DNA from: Taudactylus pleione
Taxonomy: Eukaryota > Chordata > Amphibia > Anura > Myobatrachidae
DNA: 64,000 bases
NCBI GenBank assembly: GCA_031769625.1
Contig: JAUIMM010000003.1
Coordinates: forward strand, 1,195,001-1,259,000
Direction of reading: 5' to 3'
The notes below the pieces were generated by a model. That model had not been told where the DNA came from. It worked only from the letters and a program-made list of their open reading frames with translations, and did not search any database. Positions within the stretch are counted from its first letter, which is position 1; each line of letters opens with the position of its first letter. This document shows, piece by piece, positions 30,516 to 40,979 of this stretch. Both the position numbers and the translations under genes were made by a program.

Positions 30516-30845
30516 GCCCTGTCGCACCTGTGCTGCAGATGGGCTTTGCTCTGGTCACCGGTTTTTCCGTTTCCCTCTGGTGAGAATGTGATTCTTGTGT
30601 GTGTCCAGATCTTTTTTTCTCTCTCTTCCTTCCTCCGACCTATGGCTTGGTACGTAACTGAGATGCCTTGGCTCAGGGGCGGGGTATAGGAGGGGGACCC
30701 TAGTGCATCCTGGGAGGCTGAAAACTTAACTCTATGGTGCCCGATGCCTGACTTCATCACCTATACCCCAAGGTATCCTGTGAACCCTATGGACTTTGTA
30801 GAAATAGAGAAAACAAAGGTAAGTTCTTACCATATCTCATATTTT

Positions 30846-31630
30846 TTATAATAATATAAAAAAAAAAAGTTCTTGGCATACTGGGGCTGAAGCTGATCCC
30901 ATGGCCAGTAGACCTTAAGACGGTAACATGTACTTTTAGGGGGTGTTCCATACTGGCCACTGATTTCATTGAACCACTTGAACTTTATAAATAATAATTG
31001 GGAGAAGCTACATGTATTGTTTGGGGAAGATGTGTCAATGTCAGGGGCCTCGTAGGTCACTTGAACACTATGAAATTCTTCCACTCCCTACTCTGTACCT
31101 GCAGCCTCGGTGTGTATAGGATCATTTCAGCAAAAACCGACAAGTTATTGGTTTAATTATAGACTTTCAGGATGGCAACGATCCCAGGGGACCACACGGG
31201 TTGGGTGTATGGTCATACTTGCTCCTGCCTTTTTGTTTTGTTTTTAAAGAAACGGTTTTGCATGCTTTGGACAATGGTCACACTATGCTTGCCCTCAATA
31301 TGGCAGGATAATGTCACTGTGTAGACCTGCAGGGATAGCGGCAGCACAGGTACAGGTGGTGCTGAAGAGCAGAATGCATCCATCCAACTGGCTCCCATGC
31401 TCCAAACATAGATGATCTTCTGCATTGTAGAGGCTTCTCATGGAGCTGGGGGGAAGTTGTGCTTCTTGTCATGCGTTGTGTGCATTATCCAGGTGCGTCA
31501 GGACAAAAGCTTTGTACTATTCCTAAATGAGACCCAGTGCCTGCCTGTAACTGTGTGGCGAGTAAAACAAAAAAGTGAGACCTTATTGCATTGGTGAATC
31601 CCGGGTCCCGTAACACTTCTCTCCTGACCA
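30846..31630. other. Gene A last-intron sequence, unassigned
   Basis: Moderately AT-rich DNA between the DIRS element and the 58-bp minisatellite. No convincing ORF, terminal repeat or RNA gene. Confidence 0.4.
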
Positions 31631-31633
31631 CTA

Positions 31634-32103
31634 CCGCTAGCCGCTATATAGCAGCACAGAGCAGGCGCATCACGCAGGGAGAGAGCAGAGACCGCTAGCC
31701 GCTATATAGCAGCACAGAGCAGGCACATCACGCAGGGAGAGAGCAGAGACCGCTAGCCGCTATATAGCAGCACAGAGCAGGCACATCACCAGGGGAGAGA
31801 GCAGAGACCGCTAGCCGCTATATAGCAGCACAGAGCAGGCGCATCACGCAGGGAGAGAGCAGAGACCGCTAGCCGCTATATAGCAGCACAGAGCAGGCGC
31901 ATCACGCAGGGAGAGAGCAGAGACCGCTAGCCGCTATATAGCAGCACAGAGCAGGCACATCACGCAGGGAGAGAGCAGAGACCGCTAGCCGCTATATAGC
32001 AGCACAGAGCAGGCACATCACGCAGGGAGAGAGCAGAGACCGCTAGCCGCTATATAGCAGCACAGAGCAGGCACATCACGCAGGGAGAGAGCAGAGACCG
32101 CTA
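31634..32103. repeat. 58-bp minisatellite, eight copies
   Basis: The unit begins ACCGCTAGCCGCTATATAGC and contains AGCACAGAGCAGGCGCATCA and CGCAGGGAGAGAGCAGAG. The GCTATATAGC palindrome recurs at exactly 58-base steps (31643, 31701, 31759 and so on to 32049). Copies are almost identical; the main variant is GGCGCATC against GGCACATC. It lies 240 bases before the last exon of gene A. Confidence 0.9.
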
Positions 32104-32342
32104 GTGCTCAGCCGCAGTAGCCTTCCTGGACCCTCCCCAACCCAAAGGCGTGTGCTGGGCATTGAGTCGTGTTACGGGAGGGTAGTGATAGCCATGATTG
32201 CCTAAACCACACACCCCACCCCCTTCCTTATTACTACCAGTGTTTCTGTATTGGCAGTATGTCTGTAGCCCTTAGTTTTGCAGTGTAATTTATTGTATGG
32301 TAGAAATATTTATTTGATTTATGGTTTTATTTTACTTTTTAG

Positions 32343-32426
32343 TGTAAAGCCCGGAAACCCCAGGAGGACATTACTGATCCTGCAACTGTTTCCCCGATGA
32401 TACAAACAGCTGAAACATCTTTGTAA
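32343..32426 (+). CDS. Gene A last exon: cytoplasmic tail
   Basis: Acceptor TTTTACTTTTTAG ends at 32342. In phase 0, as left by the transmembrane exon, it reads CKARKPQEDITDPATVSPMI, then QTAETSL and TAA at 32424-32426. This gives an intracellular tail of about 30 residues that follows RKR and a possible palmitoylation Cys. There is no ITAM, ITIM or ITSM tyrosine motif. The last four residues, ETSL, match a class I PDZ-binding consensus. The stop codon closes a protein of 178 residues, or 218 with both stalk exons. Confidence 0.65.
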   Translation, partial: CKARKPQEDITDPATVSPMIQTAETSL

Positions 32427-33450
32427 ATCCAGTTTATATTCAGCGGTGATCGAGAAAACATTCTCCATTAGACTTATAAGCGCGTGTGACTGTACTGCCG
32501 AAACGAGCTGACTGGGCCGAAGACTTGATTTTTATTTATTTTTACATGAAATTTTTTAACCCTGATAAAGTGACTTACAGTAATCGGGAAATATTTGAAT
32601 GGACGGAAATTATCTGTCGGTCTGTCCTGTACTAGAGTTCTGCAGAAGACACAAGGCCAACCTTTTTGAAATGATGTCAAATGATGATACTGGAATGTAC
32701 TTTGAAGATTTGGTATTGGCAGACAATAGATTCAAGATCGGATTGGACATGTTTATAGTAAAACGGAATGTTGGGGCAAGAACTGTAACTTATCAATATA
32801 TTTTTGTACATTTTTTTTTTTTGGTGGCATGTAGGTTCCGTTTAGCTTTCTAACAGCAAAAAACGAAATTAATGGCATGATAACTAGCCTTAAAATCTTC
32901 ACTACAGTGCAAGAAATCAAATGTAACATCTGGCTGTCATCAACAATTGACCTCAAACCCTACTGTCTTCCTGTAGAAACAAAACAAAAAACAGGCCGTC
33001 TATTCAGTCGTCTTACTTCATATTACAGGATTGGGCTAAATCGATTGTCCAGTCAAGCTCCAAAACAGGAACCGTATGAAGGGTGTGAGTTCTAATGATC
33101 TGCCATGCCATGTGCCAGCACAGATGGTGTAATGGTTAGCATTACTGCCTCACAGCACTGAAGTGGGTGTAAATTATTGAGGTGTACTTTGTTAAAAAAA
33201 AAAAAAAAATACTCAGTTAAGTGGTTAATGCCCCAAAGTGTTATTTTGATATCAAATTGTGCCAAAGGTTATACCCAACATATTGATGGGGTTGTTATGT
33301 CTCTGTGAAGTTTCAGTGAAGAATTAAAGAAAAATAAAAGGCTTGGACTATTTGCCCAACTGAAGTCTACACACACAAAATATTTATGTACATTTAGTAT
33401 TTACACACTCTTCCACACATGGAAAATGTTCATATATCCTGTGAATAAAG
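32427..33450 (+). promoter_or_regulatory. Probable 3' UTR of gene A
   Basis: Candidate polyadenylation signals AATAAA lie at 33333-33338 and 33444-33449. A short stretch at about 33127-33160 (GTGTAATGGTTAGCATTACT, GCCTCACAGCACTG) resembles a widespread vertebrate tRNA-like repeat. Open frames here (for example 32599-32853) look fortuitous. Which signal is used is unknown. Confidence 0.35.
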
Positions 33451-33684
33451 TAACAAATGGATTGTGTGGTTATATATATATGTTTGTAATATATACTGTA
33501 TATGTGGACTGCTGTATTAATTATATATTTATAATTATATATATTTTTTTATAAATGCTTTTATTTTCATATATAACTGAAAGTTTACAGTGTTGAAAAT
33601 AGCAGAATCAGAAGACTGATAGTCATATATCTATACAACATTAACAGATCAGATCAGAATGAAGACTACATTCTTTTGATAGTA

Positions 33685-34099
33685 CAGGTTGAGTCTCCCA
33701 TATCCAAAATGCTCGGGACCAGTGGTATTTTGGGTAACAGAATATTCCGTAGTTTGGAATAATTGCATATCATAATGATATATCTTGGGAATAGGCCCCA
33801 AATATACACACAGAACGCATTTATATGTTATATACACCTTATACACACAGCCTGCAGGTCATTTTATACAATATTTTCAATAATTTTGTGTCTCAAGCAA
33901 AGTTTGTGTACATACATGAAATAAATTTATATTTCATATACACCTTATACACACAGGTAATTGTATACAATATCTTTAATAATGTGTCCCTTAGACAAAG
34001 TTTGTGTACATTGAACCATCAAAAATCAAAGGTTTCGTTATCTGTCATGCCAAAATAATTCCGTATTTTGGAATATTTGGATATGGGAGACTCAACCTG
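33685..34099. mobile_element. Pogo/Tigger-like MITE with TA target duplication
   Basis: Ends CAGGTTGAGTCTCCCATATCC and the exact complement GGATATGGGAGACTCAACCTG, flanked by TA on both sides (33683-33684, 34100-34101). The CCAAAATGCTCGGGACCAG phrase after the left end is typical of Tigger-type families. An internal near-direct duplication occurs: TATATACACCTTATACACAC at 33830 and similar at 33937. No transposase. Confidence 0.75.
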
Positions 34100-34365
34100 T
34101 ATTTATCAACTGCTCTATTATGTTATGTGTGACTACTTTTTATTCCACTTTGCATCAAAATTACAATAAATATGTTAAATTGTTGTACATATTTTGTTTG
34201 TTAATAAATGTAATGTTATAAGCCTTTTACTATTGCGCTTGAACTATAGACCCGGAGGAGAATTAGACCATGTATGCTACGTAAAACAGCAAAAGTGTGG
34301 AGAATCCTCTGCAGTGGTGCTCCTAGATAATTTCTTAATAAAAACTATACAAACTAAAGTCTTAG

Positions 34366-34880
34366 GACCTCATTCAGACCCGCTCGCAAGCGCTGAGCGC
34401 TCGCAAGCTGGTCAATGTTTAGGCCCTGCGCACGCGTAGCGGCAGGCACTGCGCGTGCGCAAGCCCCAAAGCGAGAGAGAAATGATCTTGCTCCGGAGCT
34501 CACTACAAAAAGGGCGGCTGTCGATGTTGATCGACAGCTCGCCCCGTTTTGTAGGCGTGGCGGGGGGGTGGTTTCACAAAGGGAGGTGTTCCTTAAGGAA
34601 CGCTTGCCGTTTTGTGGGCGGCCGCACTGACATCAGAAGTGATGTCAGTGGGGAGCTTCCTGCTCTATCAGAGCAGGAAGCTCCCTGGGGCTTGCGGTTG
34701 CCGAGACCCAACCTTAGGGTATCGTCGCAAGCCCCGATGGTCGCGATGGTCTTGACCATCGCGACCATCAACCTGGTAGGCCGCTAAAGCTGTAAGTGGT
34801 AACCCACAGCTTTAGCTAGCGACCAGGAGGCCGCACTTCAAAATACAAGCGGCCGCCCTCATTCAGAACGGGCGCTTTTT
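34366..34880. mobile_element. Hairpin-rich MITE (relative of 47109-47574)
   Basis: Starts GGACCTCATTCAGACCCGCTCG and ends near GCGGCCGCCCTCATTCAG. A series of strong stems: TGTCGATGTTGATCGACA, CACTGACATCAGAAGTGATGTCAGTG, GAGCTTCCTGCTCTATCAGAGCAGGAAGCTC, GATGGTCGCGATGGTC...GACCATCGCGACCATC, and AGCTGTAAGTGGTAACCCACAGCT. The ORFs across it on both strands are mirror images of stems. Confidence 0.6.
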
Positions 34881-34974
34881 TTTCCTCCAAGGTTTATTAT
34901 ACATTTTCTGATTCAATGTCCACTTCTTTTTCAAGCTCTATGCTTATATGATATGGGGGGGGGGGAGAACTGTA

Positions 34975-35130
34975 TCAAGCTTTGGGGAGATATAAAGCAG
35001 ATAATTTGCTCAAAGCATCCAATCAGCGTCTAGCTGTCATTTATCTAACACAGTCTTTGAAATGGCGGTTAGACACTGATTGGTTGGTTTGGGGAACTAC
35101 TTCACTTGATCTCTCTTGTCAACCTTTTCC
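34975..35130. mobile_element. Palindromic MITE (AGGAGCTGATTGG family), diverged copy
   Basis: CATCCAATCAGCGTCTAGCT and the complementary AGACACTGATTGGTTGG around ACACAGTCTTTGAAATGGCGG mark it as a degenerate member of the family at 2815-2975. Confidence 0.5.
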
Positions 35131-35199
35131 ATTATTGCCATGACCTTCTAGATCTCAGGAGTAGAACAGTCCCCAAAAGGAAAGAGATTAACAATCGAT

Positions 35200-35600
35200 C
35201 AATAGTGCAAATTATCTTTATTTTACAAGGAAGAGAAATGCACATCAACAATGAAAATCCAAAGTGTAGCAACACTGGCCTCCTACCGGAGAAGAGTTAT
35301 TATATGAGCCCTAAAAGGTAGGTCTTTGTCCTCAGCTAGAACGGACACCCGGGCACAGGATCCAACCTTCAGTAAATACCGACGCATTTTGACTGTACTG
35401 GTCTTTGTCATAAAACATGGAAAAAAAATAAATCCTGCAATAGAGTTGTGGAATTCAATACAATATAAATCTCCTTTGGTATAGAAATATAACTTGCCTG
35501 ACAAAATTGCATTATGGGTAGTAGAAATAAGTATCAGTATAATATAACTGGGCATATATCGTTCAGTTTTAAATCCTAGTGTCTTCTGTGTTGAGCATTT
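35200..35600 (-). mobile_element. Possible Penelope-like terminus relic
   Basis: On the minus strand 35364-35415 reads TTATGACAAAGACCAGTACA, then GTCAAAATGCGTCGG. It keeps the order TGA...stem...AAAATGCGT of the hammerhead-like motifs, but with core changes. It is too diverged to be certain. Confidence 0.25.
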
Positions 35601-35747
35601 AATACTTAGAGGTGCTGCGGTTCCTAAAATATTTAGGGAATGTCAATATATGAGGAGGTTTAGATTGTATTGAATTCCACAATTCTATTTTTTTTTTAGA
35701 TATTTTATGTTTACATTTGTTATGTTTAGGTTTAATAAATCAACGTA

Positions 35748-36160
35748 TAGGGTGTTTCACTCACTATTGTTTTTCTTATACCTTTTAAAGTAATTGATGT
35801 AACTTGGTGAAAAGTGGCACAGACATACCTTGGTCTATGAGAAACATGAGCAAGTCATAGCAAGTGCTGAAAGTGTTCGCCATTAGCGCCCAGGCCAGCT
35901 GTTCACCACCCTAGTCAGCAGCGCAGTCTAAAATTCAAATAGGGGAGCCACACCAACTGCCAGTGAGGATATAACCAGTGAGAGTGGCAGTTGGTGTGGT
36001 TCCCCTATTTGAATTTAAGACTGCGCTGCAGACCCACCTCTGGATCTGCCACTTCCTCTTGTTTCTCATAGAACGAGGTGTCACATTTCACTAAATTATG
36101 CCAATTACTTTAAAAGTTCTAAGAAAAACTTTGGGGCCAATAGCGACTGAAACACCTGTA
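35748..36160. mobile_element. Fold-back element with long inverted arms
   Basis: Left GGGTGTTTCACTCACTATTG and ACTTTTAAAG-type sequence pair with right AATTACTTTAAAAGTTC... and GACTGAAACACC. The centre is a perfect-looking stem: ATTCAAATAGGGGAGCCACA and CCAACTGCCA against TGGCAGTTGG and TGTGGTTCCCCTATTTGAAT. No ORF. Confidence 0.6.
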
Positions 36161-36164
36161 TTTA

Positions 36165-37600
36165 TAACTCATTGGCTCACAATTATCTACATATCTTATT
36201 ATTTGGTTGCCGACTAGGACAACTTCTGTCTTTATTATTTTCCATTGTGGGGTTGAGAAATTCCCCTTCTGTAGTTGCCGCTGGTGCGCTACCTACTTCC
36301 ATTTATTTTTCAAGATCTATGGAGCTATGCAGGGTAGGTTGGGTTTCATTGTTCAACTTCCCTTTATCCTCATCCTGGCTTAGTGCTTCATTTGACAATT
36401 GGCGGTAGTTTTAGTTTTGTACCTCAGAGGCACTGATGTGGATACCGCCTGCATTCATCATTACCGGGGGGTTCATGGTGGTATCTCCCTACTCGACAAT
36501 GTCCCTGTATAAAGGTCAGTGCAAAATGCTCAGCAGACGTCTATACGGGTGCATAGTTGTTTAACGTGGCAGGGATCCAGCGCAGGATGATGTTGATGAA
36601 TTGGCTAATCCCAATACAGACCTGAGGGTAGCAGTAAGTGCCGGTAAATGGGTTAGGGCTGAGAAATCTCTGATATATTCAGCGATTGCCCCTTGATAAG
36701 CCTATTTGTTCCCTGGACAATGGATCAGGACACCCTCTAGAAAGCTGGCTCCTTGCAGGTTCCCCTCTGTTTTCAGGACAAATGGACATTCCAGGCATGT
36801 TCTCCACAATGGGTCCCTGTCCGGTTGTTCTCTTCTATCACCCTGCTGCACTGCTTCCCAGCTTCCACTCTGCATCTCCTCCACTGCATGCAGCTCCCCA
36901 AAGCAATGAGGACTGCATACAGGAACCCACTGCTGCTGCTGTTTTTTAGGAGGGGGGCTTATGTGCGTTTTGTTGTGTAGGTGTAGTAATACATCTACTT
37001 GCTTTACAATCAGAGCGAACTTCCCTATGATTAACCAAAGGCATAGATCCAATAGTTCTCCATCATAGATGAGCCCTCAATGTTTTTATTTTGTACCCTG
37101 GCTCCAGGACATGATGTGACCCACAAGGCCTGCCCCCGATAAGCACGCTGCCTGGTGAGTAATAGAGCAAGAATGACCATTGGTTGGTGAAACCATTGAT
37201 GGTTCCCAGTCGATGGTACCATCGAGTGTTAACCCACCTATGGCTATCCCTTGGGCCAGGCGCATCTCGTCAATAGGCCCTGTTCCATTTTTGGCCCACA
37301 AAGAGAGGATGGGGGCAATATGACACAATTTGTGAGTCACCCGCCCATTCTGGGAGAACAGACCAGCATGAGTAAGAGGATGCGATCATGTCACTGATTT
37401 CATTAGAAAAAGCAGCAGAAATTCTCTGTTCTTGTGGTAAGTAGGTTTGCAGACCAGTGTTTATATATACAGTGGCTGTAGTCTGTTTCCTGCCCACCAC
37501 ACGGCACAGTCAGAAGCAGGATGGTCAGATTCTTATAGTTAGTAAATCAGCCAGCATTACCCCACAGAACCAGGGACTAAGGAGGTTCGTCCTCACGCTA
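36165..37600. other. Unassigned region upstream of gene B
   Basis: Several short open frames on both strands (for example minus 36702-37052, 37086-37340 and 37270-37500), none with a recognised motif or splice context. The minus-strand pieces may be fragments of a decayed retroelement, but I cannot name it. Confidence 0.25.
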
Positions 37601-37622
37601 GGATTTGGGTTCCTCTGTAAGA

Positions 37623-37671
37623 ATGAAAGCTAGAGCGAGTCTCTGCCTTCTTCTTACGGCTCAGGTTCTTG
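37623..37671 (+). CDS. Gene B exon 1: signal peptide
   Basis: ATG at 37623 opens MKARASLCLLLTAQVL plus one base before the donor TTG|GTAAGT. The peptide is a short basic start followed by a Leu-rich core, a classical secretory leader. It ends in phase 1, the phase at which both V-type Ig exons (40980 and 62128) begin; the split codon gives Gly. No equivalent leader exon was found upstream of the second V exon. Confidence 0.6.
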
Positions 37672-37929
37672 GTAAGTATTTTAGACTTCTTTTTGTAAGA
37701 TGTATAGTATTTGTGTCTATTTGGGTTAGATCAGTGGTTCTCAAACTGGTGCACCCTGGGGTGCCTCAGGGCACTTGGAGGGCTTCCTCGGGTTAGTGGT
37801 TCAGTACCAAATAAAATGATTTTTAGTCAGTGTGATTGGCAAAACCAGTTCTGATGGAATCGGTATGATTTACCGCCCGACATGGGTGAAAAATCTGATC
37901 ATCCCTAAGGTAAGTATTGACTAACCTAA

Positions 37930-38345
37930 TTCCCTTCCCTAACCCTAACCCTCCCTTAGGGGTGTCTAACCCTAACATTCCCACCAGTGCCTAAACCTAA
38001 ACCCCCCTTCCCCACCGCCTAAACCTAACTCCCCCAGGGGTTGCCTAACCCTAAGTCCCCCCTGGGGGTGCCTAACCCTGACCCCCCCTTCCCCTAGCCT
38101 AATCCTAACCTCCCTAACCCTAAATTCCCCCCGGGAACCCTAAACCTAACCCTCCCCCCTGCAGCTATCCGCGCTCGGCGTCCCTTCGATCAGGATGCCG
38201 GGCGCCGGTCTCCAGGCGTTGGTAAAATGACAGTCGTCTAGATTTAGACGCCTGTCATTTAACCCTCACTGGGAATAAGCAGTCGGGAAGCCGGCTGTCG
38301 GGATTAGGTCTGCCGGCTTCCCGGCTGCATACCGTTCTAATGACT
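37930..38345. repeat. CCTAACCC minisatellite block 2 with companion palindrome
   Basis: Repeated CCTAACCCTAA phrases separated by C/G runs (37930-38165). The same palindromic segment as at 5706-5880 follows (GTCTAGATTTAGACGCCTGT, GCCGGCTTCCCGGC). Confidence 0.7.
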
Positions 38346-38409
38346 GCCAATCAAAAAATATTGTGTACAAAAAGAAGAGCAGCCCGGTCAACCAGCACAT
38401 TATTGAATC

Positions 38410-38729
38410 TAAAGGTGCGTATCCACTACCTGATCAAACAGAGAGATTGAACGATAACTACATAGTTATCGTTCAATCGCTCGTTAATCGGGCACAAATC
38501 AGGCAGCAAAATGTCGGCAACGGCAAACGATGCGCGTTCACGCTGGTTGTTACCGGCATCGCTCATCGCCTGAACATGCTGGTCAACCTGACGATATCGT
38601 CAGGTTGACCATGTTCAGGGATGAGGGAGGGTGCCTACACTGTCCGACATATCGTTCAGTGTGGGCACTGAGCAGTTTAGTGAACGATAACGATATCGTC
38701 ATTCACTGTCGGGTAGTGGATACCCTTTA
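38410..38729. mobile_element. Palindromic MITE (TAAAGGTGCGTATCC ends)
   Basis: Left TAAAGGTGCGTATCCACTAC and right GTAGTGGATACCCTTTA are inverted repeats. The interior has AACGATAACTACATAGTTATCGTT, CCTGACGATATCGTCAGG and AACGATAACGATATCGT stems. Confidence 0.65.
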
Positions 38730-39094
38730 GGGTGACATTTAAGCACGATTTACTTCATTTAATTTTTGCTGAATTTCTCAATAAACTTTTGGCTCAGGGG
38801 TGCCGTGGAAAAAATGCTGATACTCTAGGGCGCCGCGATTCGAATAAGTTTAGGAACCAGGTTAAATGATCACTTCAGCCAAACTACGTATTTAGTGCTT
38901 ACCTGTGATGCTCTTATTGCTGGCTCTGCTGTAGTCCCAGATGGGACTGACAGTCCAATAGTTCACGCTCCTCTTCCTGCTCGGTCTATTTAAAAATATT
39001 TAAGAAGCGGGATGTTTATAGGGAAGGTGCATCGCTGGCCAGTTGGAAGTGGAGGATTGTGTTTAACTTCAAGATTCAAGAAGAAGACGGAGGG

Positions 39095-39255
39095 AGAAGG
39101 GCTATGCCATGGAGAGTGATAAAGTACCAGTCAATCAGCTCCTAACTGTCATGTTACAGGCTGTGTTTGAAAAATAACAGGAGCTGATTGGTTGGTACTT
39201 TATCACTTTCCACTTTATCTCTCTCCAAGGCTCAGTGCATCTCCCCCATAGTCAG
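39095..39255. mobile_element. Palindromic MITE (AGGAGCTGATTGG family)
   Basis: AAAGTACCAGTCAATCAGCTCC against GGAGCTGATTGGTTGGTACTTT, with a central ACAGGCTGTGTTTGAAAAAT. Same family as 2815-2975. Confidence 0.65.
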
Positions 39256-39439
39256 TAATCACATTGTTTATTCCTTAGCTTTAATATTTTCTAGCTTTTG
39301 GTGCAGAAAAAAAAAGTCGGCAAGCACTGTATGGCGTGACTTATACATGGCACATGTCCTAGTGGTGCCGAGCTTTTACAAATGACCTGCTAGAGTCATG
39401 TGTATATGGGGGGGTGCTCAGTCAATCAGGAGTTGCTCT

Positions 39440-39660
39440 ACCCCAGCCACGGGGGGGGGGGGGGGGTTAGGTTTAGGGCTCCCGGGGGGGACTTAGGGTT
39501 AGGCAGCCCACCGAGAGGTTAGGGTTAGGCTAGGGGGAGGGAGGGTTAGGGTTAGGCACCCCCCAGGGGAATTAGGTTTAGGCAGCGGGGAAGGGGGGGT
39601 TAGGTTTAGGCACAGGGGGGGAGGTTAGGGTTAGGCACCCTAAAGGAAGGTTAGGGGGGA
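39440..39660. repeat. TTAGGG-type minisatellite block 3 (opposite strand)
   Basis: GGTTAGGGTTAGGCACC phrases separated by G/C runs, the reverse orientation of the blocks at 5358 and 37930. Confidence 0.7.
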
Positions 39661-40296
39661 GAATTGGATTAGTTTATACTTACCTTTAGGATGATTGGTA
39701 TTTCCTCCTTTGTCGGGCAGGCGCTGTCGGGATTTGAAACACATATCAATACCCCATCTAAAGCCTTTATATATTGTGGGTGCATACATACCATCATAAA
39801 TTGTGGAGAATTATCTCAAAAATATACATGTGATGTAAATAATATTTCCTTGGTGTATATTTACATTTAGGTACTTTTTGATGTGAAATCTTGTCTTTAA
39901 TTCAAGCACAGTCTGTTTTTGGACTGACCATTGAGGTTTTATATACTTGGGACTATTAATATTTTATCACTGGTTGCCGGACATTTTAACATTGTTTACT
40001 TATATATGTCTAAATTATTTGTTTTTCCTTTTCCCTCCCAACCTTATTTTTTGTAGTTATCATTTCATAGGACTTATGGGTCTTTTTCCTTTTATAATAT
40101 GTGTCTGGGGACTTTGTATGGTCGCCCAGTTTTTATGTATATCTATTAAAAGTAAAATTTTACTGTAGGCTGAGTGCCCTGATTTGCTCCCATTTACTCT
40201 CAGCCTACACCTCTACAAATGTGATACTCCCCATACTTATAGAGTCCATTTCATATGATATGTGGATAGACCTATATAACTACCATATCTTACTAT
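39661..40296. other. Gene B intron 1, unassigned AT-rich sequence
   Basis: AT-rich intronic DNA; the short frames at 39947-40168 and 40101-40355 show no motif and carry repeat-like sequence. Confidence 0.35.
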
Positions 40297-40464
40297 ATAG
40301 GAACTCCTGTGCTCAACTAGCTTCACACCCCCTTCCCCTCTTTTGGATTTATTAGCAATATATGTAAGTGAAACAGACGTACATATGAATCTTACAGAAT
40401 GAGTAACGGTTTCATCAACGTGTGAGGAGACCCGGACAGCATGCATTGTGAGTAGATTGAAGGG

Positions 40465-40811
40465 TAAAGGTGCGTACACACACAACGATTTTTTGAACAA
40501 CTTAACTATAACGATGTCGTTATCGTTCAATCGTTTTAAAAAAATCATATTTTTTAGCCTATACGATGAATGATTATCGTTCATGCGCGTTCACCTTTGT
40601 AGTTTGTTGTTCATCGTCCATTCTGACTGAACAACTTAACGATTTTCTTTAAGGGAAAGTTACAAAAATCGTTTGTAGTCAAAAAAAATCGTTCATTACA
40701 TTTTGTAAATTAACAAATTTAGTAAACGATTTTCGTAAATTTTTCCCTTGAAAAAATTAACGAAAATCGTTTACTACAATCGTTCATTTAGAAAACCGTT
40801 GTGTGTGAAAA
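40465..40811. mobile_element. Palindromic MITE (GTGCGTACACACACAACGATT), copy A
   Basis: Ends TAAAGGTGCGTACACACACA and CGTTGTGTGTGAAA. The interior is built from AACGATT/AATCGTT stems, for example GTAAACGATTTTCGT against its complement. It belongs to the duplicated segment; the matching copy is at 53345-53690. Confidence 0.6.
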
Positions 40812-40979
40812 TGGCTGTTTAATTAGGAGCTCCAACGTCAAATATGACATCCTGATCTCACCAGTCAAGTCTTTTTGCTTCTTGAAAATGGGCAATTATT
40901 AATCAGGGTGTGCAGTGTCCTCTCACAGTCCAGTCAGATCTTATGACATGAATGTAAAATGTTTTTTTTTTTTTTTCAG

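Larger units (their letters stand above)
24937..30845 (+). mobile_element. DIRS-type tyrosine-recombinase retrotransposon
   Basis: Order: left terminal repeat (24937-25100), gag, RT/RNase H, tyrosine recombinase, internal complementary region (about 30395-30515), inverted right terminal repeat (about 30640-30845). The left terminus reads GGATACCTTGGGGTATAGG and recurs complemented at 30765-30785. The internal region contains the complements of both outer ends side by side (CCAAGGTATCCTGTGGATAC and CGAAGTCCATAGGGTTCC), the arrangement DIRS elements use to close a circle. No target duplication, as expected. It sits in gene A between the transmembrane and tail exons. Confidence 0.9.
37732..38862. 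mobile_element. hAT-type element with nested repeats in gene B intron 1
   Basis: Begins CAGTGGTTCTCAAACTGG, a common hAT terminus, and ends AAGTTTAGGAACCA. Flanks GGTTAGAT (37724-37731) and GGTTAAAT (about 38863) match 7 of 8. Nested inside are the minisatellite block at 37930-38165, its companion palindrome, and a MITE at 38410-38729. Confidence 0.55.

Noticed and set aside
33120..33165. tRNA gene
   Set aside because: GTGTAATGGTTAGCATTACT is only a short box-A-like stretch of a common vertebrate repeat; no cloverleaf could be drawn.
36702..37500. Chain of minus-strand frames suggesting a decayed retroviral gene
   Set aside because: No motif of any retroviral or retrotransposon protein was recognisable; left as unassigned.
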